A stretch of DNA of 64,000 nucleotides, taken from NCBI GenBank assembly GCA_001683735.1, contig LUGG01000025.1, forward strand, positions 744,001 through 808,000. Direction: 5' to 3'. The position numbers were made by a program, and so were the translations under genes. The notes under the pieces were generated by a model. That model did no database searches. It saw nothing but the letters and a program-made list of their open reading frames with translations, and was not told where the DNA came from. Positions 1 through 9,809 of the stretch are shown piece by piece. Positions within the stretch are counted from its first letter, which is position 1. Every line of letters begins with the position of its first letter. This DNA comes from Grifola frondosa (lineage: Eukaryota; Basidiomycota; Agaricomycetes; Polyporales; Grifolaceae).

Positions 1-299
1 GGAAGCCGATCTTATCTCCAATATCTTCTGTGAGCTGAGGTACGAAAGCAACCATAGGACATTTCTCGCCGAGATTTGTGGACGTCGACGCCGATGCCGA
101 CCCCTTGTGTGATCAGGAGCCATTCGCAACTGCAGCGTCATTATCCGGATGTTAGGACGTACAAGCAAGAACCGTAGGATGGTTGTTGACAGAATTGTCA
201 AGTTGATGGAGTCGTCTTGCCATAGGGTGCCATATACGAGAATTGCATCAACAAAAGTGGTCAGACCCTCGTCTGAGGTATAGAGTTACTTGCGAGCAT
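1..299 (-). pseudogene. TBC/Rab-GAP-like gene, copy 1: 5' exon fragment
   Basis: This is the 5' end of a gene running off the left edge of the window. Its DNA aligns well with 41350-41577, the 5' end of the TBC copy at 39-41.6 kb: same candidate start (299 here, 41577 there), same order, many substitutions. The TBC domain itself is outside the window, so the identity rests on the better copies. After the start codon the reading frame is soon stopped, whereas the matching exon at 41.5 kb reads somewhat farther. A Rab-GAP would stimulate GTP hydrolysis on a Rab GTPase in vesicle traffic, but this copy looks dead. The start lies about 230 bp from the conserved palindrome at 523-540, the same spacing as at 41.6 kb. 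Confidence 0.5.
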
Positions 300-522
300 G
301 GGTTGTCGGACTTTTAACACGACGCTAAGTAGAGAGACGGGAAGGAGGGTGTTGTAGTCTGCGACTTTGTATTCGGAGGTGGAGAGGGAGTCGTATACAG
401 GGGAGCTAGGTTGTGGCGCAAGGGAAAATTTAAGCTGATTGATATATGCAGTGGGGATATAATCAAACTGCAGCCGGAGGTGTCAGAGACAATCGCATTT
501 GGAACACACGCGAGAAACGACG

Positions 523-540
523 CATCACGGTAACGTGACG
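523..540. promoter_or_regulatory. 18-bp palindrome between divergent TBC and DUF6535 genes, copy 1
   Basis: The sequence CATCACGGTAACGTGACG is one mismatch from a perfect inverted repeat of CGTCACG around GTAA. It lies between a leftward TBC gene and a rightward DUF6535 gene. The same motif recurs at four other places in the window with the same neighbours, and a short run reading CTGATCGACATCGATCGA follows at once. It is probably a shared bidirectional promoter element, or a well preserved duplication mark. The binding protein is unknown. Confidence 0.5.
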
Positions 541-859
541 AGCTGATCGACATCGATCGACTCTCCACTTGAACTCGATCACGCACACAACTTTGATCCT
601 CTTCATCGCGTCTCGTCGTCCATTTCTTTGCAGTCGGCATGCACCTGCCCGAATGTCATTAACACTTGCTTGACCGCGCAGGAAATGGGATAGGCGCTGT
701 TGAGGGGTCGCCAAGGGGGAACAAAGGCACGAACCCACGCCTCCGACTCGGCCTCCATCCCTACCATGCACGAAGATTGCCAGGCAACAGAGACCAGCAC
801 AGATATAAAGGGAGAGCTAGGTAGCTATGGTACACCACGTTGCAAACCAACAGGCGAGA

Positions 860-2790
860 TCGGGTGTCTGAGTGGTGCCGCGCCGTGAGCGCGAGTGGAC
901 GGGCGGCGAGACACGAACGAGGACGATATGCATACCCAGCGTCCGCGTTCCCCAGTCTCCAATCATTCAACTTGAGATCTTATTCATTGTTTGGTTTCGA
1001 TAGGCAGGCCTGTTCTCCGCTGTCCTCACCGCATTCAATGTCCAGTCTTATCAGTTGCTGCAGCCCGATCCCACCGATATCACCATCGCGCTCCTCATGC
1101 AGATATCAGTTCAGCTCAGTGGCTTCACAATCAGTCCCTCGTCCACCAATTCCGCCCATCCCGGTTATCTCGCTCTGCAGTTGACCTTCATGGCTCCTCG
1201 GTATGCTGTACGTATCAGCATTCTCTGGTTCGCTAGCCTCATCTACAGCCTCGCGTCCGCCTCAATCGGCATCTTGGTGGGGCGGTGGCTGGACCAGTAC
1301 AGCTAGATTCATTAGCGCATTGCACTCTCGCGAGACCGCCTGATTGCGGCAGTGTCGCTACGACCGCTCGGTGGAATGGAGCGTGCTCGGAATCTTGAGG
1401 CTTCTCCCTCTCCTCCTGCAGGTCTCCCTTGTGCTGTTCCTTCTTGGACTCGTGGATCTACTCTGGAACATGCATCATGCTGTCGCTATCGTTGCCACGG
1501 TCCCGTCGCGGTGCTGCTACTGTTCTCGACCTTCACCATCATACTTCCGTCTTGCTCTCGCGACTGGTTCCACAAATCCCTGCAGGCGCTTGGCTTCTTC
1601 TTGCTCATGCAACAGGTTCTGCGCGTGTGGCGAGCGTCATATCGCGTCATGTCCTCTGTCCTGAAGTCGAGCTGGATTGCACTGCCGCTGGCTTATCACG
1701 TCAGACTCTACTTCTATCAAGTTGCCATCAGTCGCTGGCTATATGAAGCGTCGATCCGACCGACGTACTACAGCTGGAGGGAACAAGAGAGGGAGTCTGT
1801 GCGGAATGAGCCGTCCGTCCTCGATTGGCACATCTTGTTCGCAGACGATGATTTCCTAGAGAATATGATAGAGCCGTGTTTCTGCACCATCGCCTTTCTA
1901 CGATGGCATTCTCCGACATCGTGCTGACGACCTCGGTGATGTGCGCCAGAATGGACCCACAACCGCAGTGTCAAGTCCGTCAATGCCGCACTCAGTCTTA
2001 CGCTCTGTGCGCTGGAGAAGCTCAACCCGGGAGACCAGAAGTAGCATGAGGACCACTTGTGTATTTTGCGACACGTGGATATGTTATGGTCGGAGACTAC
2101 GAAGTGGAATATCCGGCGACGGCGAGGCTCCTTGACGGTCTCCTGGAGATGTTCCGGCGTCAGTTTGATAGGAGGTGTCATGAAGTGTTGGTGCGTTCGA
2201 TCTTCTGCCTAGCTGTTACGTGACATTCATACTGATCATTGGGTCGCACCAATACAGATCTCCCACTCAATTCATTCATACATGCTCTCCTGGCTCATGT
2301 TGGGGAGTGGTCCACATTCCTTGACTTAGACGAGGCAGCTCTGCAAGTCGCAGCTTCGGAGAATCTGCCATCCCGCGACAACGAAGACCCGACAATCAAA
2401 TCCACCAAATTCTTTCGTCTCTTCGGGAGTATCTCGAGACAACCGAATCCAAAGACCGCGCCGCGTACTGGTTCGCGCGCGACATGAAACGTATCTACAG
2501 ATAGATCCTGCTCGTTGCCCAGACCTTCCCCGGGCTGGTCGCCGCTCCGAACGACTTCGCTGTTGTGTTGCAGAGGGCGACGGAGGACAGAGTCGCTGAG
2601 CTCACAAACGAACATTGGGAATTGCTGCGCGAAACTTATGGAATCGATCGAAGGGTATTGTGGGACGACCTCACAACTTTGTCCGTCATACCGGATTCTG
2701 TTGCTCAGCCTGAGGCATCAGGTGCGTTCAGAACAACTATTTGAGTGTTTGAAAAATTTCCTTGGCTCTATATGGGCAGATTTTGAAGGT
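860..2790 (+). pseudogene. DUF6535-family membrane protein, copy 1 (decayed)
   Basis: The family has several transmembrane helices and no known function. The exon at about 1055-1306 encodes the family pattern (LLQPDPTDITIALL, then SLASASIGILVGRWL, then DQYS). Reading on in shifting frames gives RQCRYDRSVEW, VLGILRLLPLLLQVSLVLFLLGLVDLLWNMHHAVAIVATV in pieces, and then a soluble part at 1735-1860 with IRPTYYSWREQERESVRN and SVLDWHILFADDDFLENM. Stops and frame changes separate these blocks, so no full protein can be made. It is divergent from the TBC fragment to its left and followed by segment X. It is homologous to 48.8-50.6 kb and, inverted, to 60.6-62.0 kb. Confidence 0.65.
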
Positions 2791-3069
2791 GCAGGTTGAA
2801 CAAACAGCCCATCGCTGCCTCGGAATTCGATGGCACGAATGGGCAAAATTCCTCAGGGTTGGCGTGAATGCAAAGGAGAAACGGGCCGTACCGCTACCGT
2901 CGTCTCCTCCCCTTGAGAGGACGAAGAATATTTCGAACTCAATGTAAGGTGAAATGCAGCATGCAGAGACGGTGATAACTCGATATACAGCTGCTTAGTA
3001 TTCCGAATGCGAAGCCCTCCAGAGAAATTGAGTAGACAGGAGATTGGGAGGATATGTAGTTCAATGTCG

Positions 3070-3960
3070 CGGTGACCTTCAGCGACCACAAGCGAGCAAA
3101 CATACAGAATAGCGACATGCCTCTGGCTGCAGCGTCGGCAATCTGTCTTCGCAATGCTTACGAATGGTGCCTGCCCTCTCGACTCCCCGGATCATGCCTC
3201 GATCGCGGCCTATAGAAGATGGCCGCCACGGATGCCGCCACGGGGATCGCATCAGAGGTTCCGCGATCCATCAGACACTGCCGCAGGAATGATCTGCTGG
3301 ACCCTCCACATGTGCGCGCTCACCTGCCACCGATAGTTTCCCGGCTCCGAGTCGTTGATGTCGAGGCAGCCACGGAAGCATCGTGTGTGCGCTGTGGCTC
3401 CCCGCTCGCCGTGCTCGGGTTACACGGCGCGTTGTTCGGCAGACATTCTTCCCCTCTATGTGGCGAGCTCTGTCTCTCGAACTGCATGCTCTAATTGTTC
3501 GTGGATGTCTAGCGGATCGTGGACGCCTTCACGATGTTCGCTGCGCCACAGCTGGCCGCACGTGCACATGCAAGTTCGCAGTAATTCGCTTGCCATGCAT
3601 ATCATTGCGATGCGGCGGGGCATCTTGCGATCCACCGTGCCCGCCGCACATCTGTCGATGCGTGATTATTCGGTGCCGACCAACGTGCAATTTGGACCCG
3701 CCCTTGCTACTGCTCTCTGTATCTGGCACGCTACCAACCAACTTTGGCTGATACACAGCCGTGTTTCGACTTCTCCTGACGTACCCGTTCAATTAGTGGT
3801 CGTTTATTTACCGCCGTCGTCTCGAACTTATCCGTGCTGTTGTATCAGTGGATATAGATGGCCGGCAGTATTTTACCTATTGTCCATCATACTCATGTCC
3901 CGAACAGCGCATGCGATGCGTGTTGCATCCCGGCGCCACGAAGAACTATGTAGATATAAG
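3070..3960 (+). repeat. Segment X, copy 1 (conserved block upstream of DUF6533)
   Basis: This 0.85-kb block recurs at 8390-9240, 43300-44100 and, inverted, 58200-59060. Each time it lies directly upstream of a DUF6533 gene, or of the place where one was split. Several long frames are open on both strands (for example 3355-4092 plus and 3529-3792 minus), but none holds a family I recognise and no frame is kept open in all copies. Its last part acts as the DUF6533 promoter region. It could be a decayed gene plus promoter. I see no firm coding call. Confidence 0.55.
3952..3960 (+). promoter_or_regulatory. TATA-like box of DUF6533 copy 1
   Basis: AGATATAAG stands 71 bp before the candidate start codon at 4023. 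The same AGATATAAGAGCACGGTCTC context is kept in front of the copies at 9.2 kb and 58.2 kb. At 44.1 kb it reads AGACACAAGAGC, so the box is lost there. Confidence 0.5.
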
Positions 3961-4022
3961 AGCACGGTCTCTCCGTCTCTGCCAAAGTATTCAGTCCCGC
4001 ATCTTACGGACTACCTCATATC

Positions 4023-5700
4023 ATGTCCTCCGCCATCAGTCCCCGGAAGTCCAGTACAAGTGAGTGACTTACCGAAACCTTTCATCATCTAATATATCGT
4101 ATCATACAGCTTCATAGATATATGTCTTGGTATATCGGCAACCGGTCAGTGATTCACCTACGATCTCAAGTCAATTTTTCATCCTTACTTGCCGCAGCGC
4201 TTCCTGTGTATGAGTACCTCATCACGTTTGATCGTGAATACCGACTCGTATGGAAGCGTAGATTTTCGGCGGCTACCTTACTTTTCTTGCTAGCAAGGTA
4301 TCCTTTGCTTCTATCCTACATTTTTAGCCTTCCAACAATATATCCACTGTCAACAAGGGTACAGTTCTCGTCATAATACTGCAGACAATCTTTGCCCACT
4401 GATAATTCCTAGAGCTGTTCTGCATTGATATGGTTGCCGATAGCTTTGGACCTGCTCTTCTTTTTCGTTGTGCTAGGTGAGTGGCCATATGATATTCTGA
4501 CTTCTGACTGGCGATTGATATTCTATGAAGCCTTCTCAATCTCCGAGCATATGCTTTGTCTGGTCGTCAATGGCAAATACCTGCATTGACATTCATCTTC
4601 TCACTGGTCCCTTTCGCCATTGTCCTGGTGAGATCTGTCCTCGGTATTGATCTTTGCTTTTAATTGAAGTGCGACACATACTTCTAGTTCCAAAATGTGC
4701 GGCAAGTAGCGGTTGTCGCTCCACCTCCTATCAATTGTACATCAGACTACTCAATGTCACCGGAGCTATTGAGAATGTCAGTGGATTTCATCGATGTCAC
4801 CGCAGCTCATTGACTCCGTGTGTCATATAGATGTATGTAGTGCTGTTGGCATCATCGGTCGAGCTGTCTGCTCACGCAATAATTCCAGTGTCGTATGTAC
4901 GGTGCGCGACGACAATCGCCGTGGAAATGGTTGTTCTTGCAGTGACCATGCACCAGACGTGCTGGCAAAGACGAATTGCCGCGGAGGCCAATCTCCGCAC
5001 TCCATTGCACACGGTGATCTTCAAGAACGGTCAGTCTCCCAGTTCTTCCCCAGTATATGCACCGACTGATTTAGCTCCATCAGGTACGGTATACTTCTTG
5101 TAGGTTGTCGTTGGTTAACATAGACCTGCGTTATTTGATAATGGTGCATTTGATAGCGCATTATTGATAATCAACGTTGTAGATATTGTATTGGCATGTC
5201 TGAGAGACACCTTTGTAGGGAAACCTGTCTCTACTCTCTCGATGGACCCTAACTTACAAGGATCATGTACTGTCATCAGGAATCCAGCTCATACATCAGG
5301 CAGTTAATCGATCCGTCAGTAACTGCAATTAATCCCTCTTCATTTTGATTTCTATTGATATTTGTCGCGGCACAGAGTAACACCAATTGTCATCTCACGA
5401 TTCATCCTCAATCTCCGCGAGGCCGATGGATCTCTGTGCGGCACCGAAGATGCAAGTCGCCCATCCTTTGTGCGCTCTATCCAGTTTGCGGCTTTCATCG
5501 AACCCCTCGGTGCACCTCTCGACCATGAAATCTCGTTCTCTGCCATCGATCCGGATTTCTTGGACGAGCAGGAAGCTGATGGAGAGAATGCGGACAACGA
5601 TGAGGACGTTCTAGGCGATGAGGAGGAAATGGTGTCAGGTCAGACGAGCATTCATGGGCCGACTGAAGCGGAAGCCGGTCCATCTAGAGTCAGGGAGTAG
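4023..5700 (+). pseudogene. DUF6533-family multi-pass membrane protein, copy 1
   Basis: DUF6533 proteins are seven-helix-like membrane proteins of unknown function that are common in Agaricomycetes. Exons seen in order: the start (MSSAIS) at 4023, frame-shifted after six codons; 4122-4376 with VYEYLITFDREYRLVWKRRF and SAATLLFLLARYPLLL; a helix-rich block near 4550-4625; 4740-5070; and a C-terminal exon at about 5390-5700. That last exon is open and ends in an acidic tail (DNDEDVLGDEEEM) and AEAGPSRVRE-stop. Typical short introns lie between them. The shift near the start and stops in the central exons argue for a pseudogene. It ends 0.67 kb before the TBC remnant. Confidence 0.7.
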
Positions 5701-6365
5701 GACTGCGATACGTTTTCGGTGTGTGCTATCCGGCCACGTCTCAGATATGCTAATGTTGACCGCAGAATAAAAATCTATCCTGCATGCAGGAAATCGAGTA
5801 CGTCTGGCGTATGACATCGCTCTTAGTTGTTTTCTTGGAATATCTTTCGTGTCGTAATTTAAAAAAGTCTGGCGCAGATGGTGCGCTAAACCACCATTAC
5901 CGCGATACACTTATTTATTTCCATTTTCACGGGAGAACTGACAGCTTAGCACCACGGACATGTTCACCGTATACGCGTGCCGCGTGCCTCCGGGCTGCCA
6001 GCTGTGCACTCTGATGGATCCACTTGTCTGAGTCCCGACGGGGTGCGTGCGAGAAGCCAAATCGACTCGATCACGCGAGAGTGTTGTTCGACGCGTGCAG
6101 GACCTGAAGGCGGGCGCGAGGTGAACGGTTATGATGGGCTGAGGAGATGGCGTCTGTCTATTCTGATACCCAGTGCATTGATGTTCTCAACGGATATAGA
6201 TTGCATTCCTTTTCTAATGATTTGCCGTGTGCATATCTAGCACTGTCGAGCAGAAAATTGCATCCAGTATGCCGCAGAGGGATAGAAGGATCCAGTGCTG
6301 ATGACTACCAGAGCTCAAATCTCTTGAATGTAGTCTGAACTGGCGGCGTTATTCACAATGAGTTC
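5701..6365. repeat. Spacer segment Z, copy 1
   Basis: From about 5930 this stretch matches 38620-39010 (shared GCTTAGCACCACGGACATG, then about 300 bp at lower identity). It therefore shows what once followed the second DUF6533 copy before the LTR-like element entered there. I see no convincing coding exon. Confidence 0.45.
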
Positions 6366-6560
6366 GCGGCGGAATAAGTCTCTTAGTGTTGACGAAAGGA
6401 AGTCCGAACAACATCAAATTTCAGTTCCTAGTCCTTGAGACATGAGCGCTGAGCAGCGATACTATACACTTACATGGCACATACCTTGCACATTGTTTCT
6501 ATCCTGCACCTCGAGGCGTAGAAACGACGGAGACATGGTAATCTCTGCACAGCACTTCAT
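6366..6560 (-). pseudogene. TBC/Rab-GAP-like gene: 3' remnant
   Basis: The DNA aligns with about 39215-39340, the 3' end of the TBC copy there (shared GAAAGGAAGTCCGA and ACCATATACATA-like stretches, imperfect). The conserved TBC exons that should follow are missing. From 6561 to 7050 I recognise nothing apart from short open frames, although the palindrome at 7053 still marks the expected far end of the gene. Confidence 0.3.
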
Positions 6561-7052
6561 CAAGGGATATAAAATGATAGAACATTTCAAGCGTTCAGAT
6601 ACAACGCTTTCCCGGAAATATGATGGAGACGCACCGCAGGCTCCTTATCATGACAGGATTATGATCCCAAATTGAATCGCGCTGGGCATCATAAGTTCAG
6701 GCATTACGGCGTCATCGTTGCCGGAGGTGTATCTGCACCGCACTTCAAGAGTCTCTATGGATGCTAGATTTGCGGGATGAGGGTACTGTGGTAAGCCACC
6801 TAGTGTGGAGACGTTGATGGGCGAGTGGGAATGCAAGGTTAATGGTTCTTGTTCTTTGCGACATAGGTCAAACAGTACGCCTTGTCTCTTCGGAAAGTCA
6901 GAGCACTCGTGGTAGTAGTACACTCACACGTTTAGCCTGGCACTGCTTGCAAGGGTGTGATGGTGTCACTGTTAGGGCGTGATCGTTGATGCAGGTGTGG
7001 ACGTCGATCGAGTCGTGATCATGATCGAATATGGGCGCGACTAACGCCAACG

Positions 7053-7070
7053 CGTCACGGTAATGTGACA
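7053..7070. promoter_or_regulatory. 18-bp palindrome, copy 2
   Basis: CGTCACGGTAATGTGACA is two changes from the consensus palindrome. It is followed by TCGATCTTGAG, a shortened form of the ATCGACATCGATC flank seen elsewhere. It sits where a cassette's TBC gene should begin, in front of the rightward gene at 7175. Confidence 0.4.
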
Positions 7071-7174
7071 TCGATCTTGAGTGCCCACTGCCCGACGCGT
7101 CCCTATATCGCACTCTATCTCTGCCCAACTGTCGTGTTCTGCGACCAAAACATCTACGGCTGAGGCTGCTCCCC

Positions 7175-8144
7175 ATGGTTCAGCAACAGCACTGGACCGC
7201 TGCGCGAAACGCTTGGAACCCGACGATCGCGAGGTGAGTTCTCTTTTCGTCCTGATACGTCCTATGTGAGTCGCTTGCATTGAGGTAGAGAATACTTAGG
7301 CGGTGGAGCCTGGGCTCCCTCCGGATCGCCTTCCGCTACAATATCAGGTCTCTGATCAAGTCTAATAAATAGTTCACTATGACACTCGGATGATTCTATT
7401 CCAACTACGCAGCGAAACGCGGCAAAGGTCAATATTTCATCAACGCACTGGACCAAGTCTCGCTTGCGCCCTCTTTCTACGTCGGAAGCTATCTGTTGTC
7501 GAATACGACCTGTCTTTGCACTGTATGTCTAATCGGACTTCAATCTGAAGAAGAAACCACTGATCGAGGAGGATGAGGAGGACGGAAATGAGATGGTTCG
7601 AGAAGGGCTGGGACTGAATGCTAGCATTCGGCCGAGGCGATGTTTCGACGCCGGCGATCCGTGGAGGCCTAAGGAGGAAGGGGAAAAGGACTAGGAGGAT
7701 GTGGAGGATGAGGACAAAGACGAGGACAATGATGAGATTTCCCGAACGTTCGGCTCTCATTGTCTCACATCAATGTATTCTTGACCGGATTTGTGTTGCC
7801 ATACTCCCCTCCCAGTGTTCTCTTCATCCCTTTCGTTGCCGTCTCCCTTGATTTCGCTTGACTTGTCTTTGCTCTCCCATCATGTTTCTCGAGCTGCACT
7901 TATGTTATTTGAACTTGTTTCCTACCGATTCGATATTGGACCGCTCGTTTTCAAGCCTCGATGGCCGGTGTCCACGCTGCTGTGGCTTGAACACCTCATG
8001 CGACTTCTCACCTATCCTCACATCGAAGACTCACATGCATCTGGATCTGTTGCAGTTTGTGTTAATACTCTGCTGCATGCGTACAGCGAAGCGCGCGGTA
8101 CGTCTCTATTAGCCCAACTATCCCGTTTTGTCAAGCATTCATAG
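7175..8144 (+). pseudogene. Unrecognised gene with acidic segment, probably broken
   Basis: I do not recognise this product. A possible first exon begins with ATG at 7175 and ends at a GTGAGT donor near 7233. Later blocks include an acidic stretch at 7560-7750 (EEDEEDGNEM, then EDVEDEDKDEDNDE after a stop) and a last open exon at 7791-8144 with RFDIGPLVFKPRWPVSTLLW and PHIEDSHASGSV, ending in FVKHS-stop. It takes the slot that DUF6535 holds in other cassettes, between the palindrome and segment X, but I cannot show it belongs to that family. The in-frame TAG at about 7690 suggests decay unless an intron removes it. Confidence 0.3.
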
Positions 8145-8389
8145 ACATGTGCATGATGTACTAGGTTAGCATACTTGACACAGCTTCCGGTATACGGATC
8201 TGCTATGTCATCTGTTCATCTCAATTTGCCAGAGAGCGTGACTAGAGGCGTGTAGAACACACAACGCGTCGCCGAATGCCATTGAGGCATCAATTCCGCT
8301 CCTATACATGGCTCATTGATATTCTCACAATATTGATGTACTGTCTGCCTCTTGAGGCTGTCCCGCCTGCGCGCCCTTGTCGACCTAGG

Positions 8390-9240
8390 AGTGATCGTCA
8401 GCGATTACAAGCGAGCAAACACATAAAATAGCGACACCCCTCTGGCCACAGTGTCGGTGATCTGGCTTCGCGAGGTGGACAAATGGTGCCTGCCTCCTCG
8501 ACTCCCAGATCATGGATCGATCGCCAGGGACGCCGCCACCCAGATCACGCCAGAAGGCCGTAATCCATCAGATATTGCCTCAGGAACGAACTGCCGGACC
8601 CTGCACACTGCACGCTCAGCTGAAGATCAGTTCCGCGGAGTTTCCTGTCCCTGCTCCGGGTCGTTGACGTTGAGGTCTTCAGCACAGAAGCGTCTCATTC
8701 GCGCGACGGCTCCCTGCGCTCGCCGTGCTCAGGTTTCGTTCACGGATGTCTTGTGGGTTGTGGACGCCATCACATTGTTTAATGCGCTGGAGCTGCACGA
8801 TGTCTGCTGGCCAGGCCGCGTGTGCACACAAATCTCCGTGGTAATTCGCTTGCTGTGCATATCATTGCGATGTGGCGGATCATCCTGCCATCCGCCGTGG
8901 CCGCCGCACATCAGTGGATGCGTGATTAGTCGGTGCCGGCGAACGTGCAATTTGGACTCGCCCTCGCTACTGGTCTGTATCTGGCACGCTACCAACCTAT
9001 CATGGCTGATGCGCAGCCTGTGCTTCCACTTCTCCCGACATACCGTTCAACTATTGGTTGTTTATCTACCGCCGTCGTTTCGAACAGATCCGTGCTGGTG
9101 TATGCGCAGATGTGGATGGCAGGCAGCATTTTACCTATTCTCCAATCTTACTAATTTTCCGAACAGCGCATGCGATGCTTGTTGCATCCCGGCGCCACGG
9201 AGAACCGTGTAGATATAAGAGCACGGTCTCTCCGTCTCTG
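8390..9240 (+). repeat. Segment X, copy 2, cut off by the KDZ insertion
   Basis: It matches 3076-3980 block for block, including the TATA-like AGATATAAGAGCACGGTCTC at 9212-9231. It stops abruptly at 9240, where the KDZ element begins. The continuation (CCAAAGTATTCAGTCCCGC) is found at 24644. The stretch from 8145 to 8390 holds nothing I recognise. Confidence 0.7.
9233..9240. repeat. Left 8-bp target-site duplication of the KDZ element
   Basis: CGTCTCTG here is repeated exactly at 24636-24643. The uninterrupted paralogue near 3980 has a single CGTCTCTG followed by CCAAAG, which is what precise insertion predicts. Confidence 0.85.
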
Positions 9241-9265
9241 GAGGGACTTCAGTTGGCCGGATACA
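9241..9265 (+). repeat. KDZ left terminal inverted repeat
   Basis: The inner 18 bp pair with the right end with 2 mismatches. The outermost bases (GAGGGAC here, TAGAGA on the right reverse strand) pair only loosely, with one length difference. Confidence 0.75.
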
Positions 9266-9348
9266 GAAAGAAGATGGAGTAGAACAAAAATAGATACATA
9301 TTCCGAGGTGTATATAGATCGTAATACCATATGTATCATTGCCTGACA

Positions 9349-9640
9349 CCGCCATATGTATCCGACACCGCCAGATGTATCCGACGACGACGCTCGCATC
9401 CTCGCCCGTAGCTACACCGGACCCATCATACCCCAAGTGCCCCGACACCGCCATATGTATCCGACGCCGCCAGATGTATCCGACGCCGTCAGATGTATCC
9501 GACGACGACGCTCGCATCCTCGCCCGTAGCTACGCCGGACCCATCATACCCCAAGTGCCCCGACACCGCCATATGTATCCGACGCCGCCAGATGTATCCG
9601 ACGCCACCATATGTATCCGACGACGACGCTCGCATCCTCA
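9349..9640 (+). repeat. Compound minisatellite in the KDZ left subterminal region
   Basis: A 19-bp word, roughly CGACGCCGCCAGATGTATC, occurs two or three times in a row. Each cluster is followed by a longer unit (CGACGACGCTCGCATCCTC, then CCCGTAGCTACGCCGG and CCCATCATACCCCAAGTGCC). The whole compound unit is present three times, the last one truncated. A related word occurs inverted at 24240-24330 near the other end, so this may be a transposase-binding array. Although open in some frames, it does not look like a coding region. Confidence 0.8.
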
Positions 9641-9809
9641 CCCGTAGCTACGCCATGACTGAGAATGACTCATATATTCTCACACTTGCACGCGGTTTCA
9701 ACATCAGACAAAATATGAACATCACATTCTCTATTGTATTTTAAGTAGACTTCTGCATTGTCAACGGTTAGTGTGCAGCACAGGCATTGAATATAAACAA
9801 CACACCTTC

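Noticed and set aside
9339..9744. ORFs with repeated ICIRRRQMYPT units
   Set aside because: They are translations of the compound minisatellite at the transposon end and are found in two frames equally.
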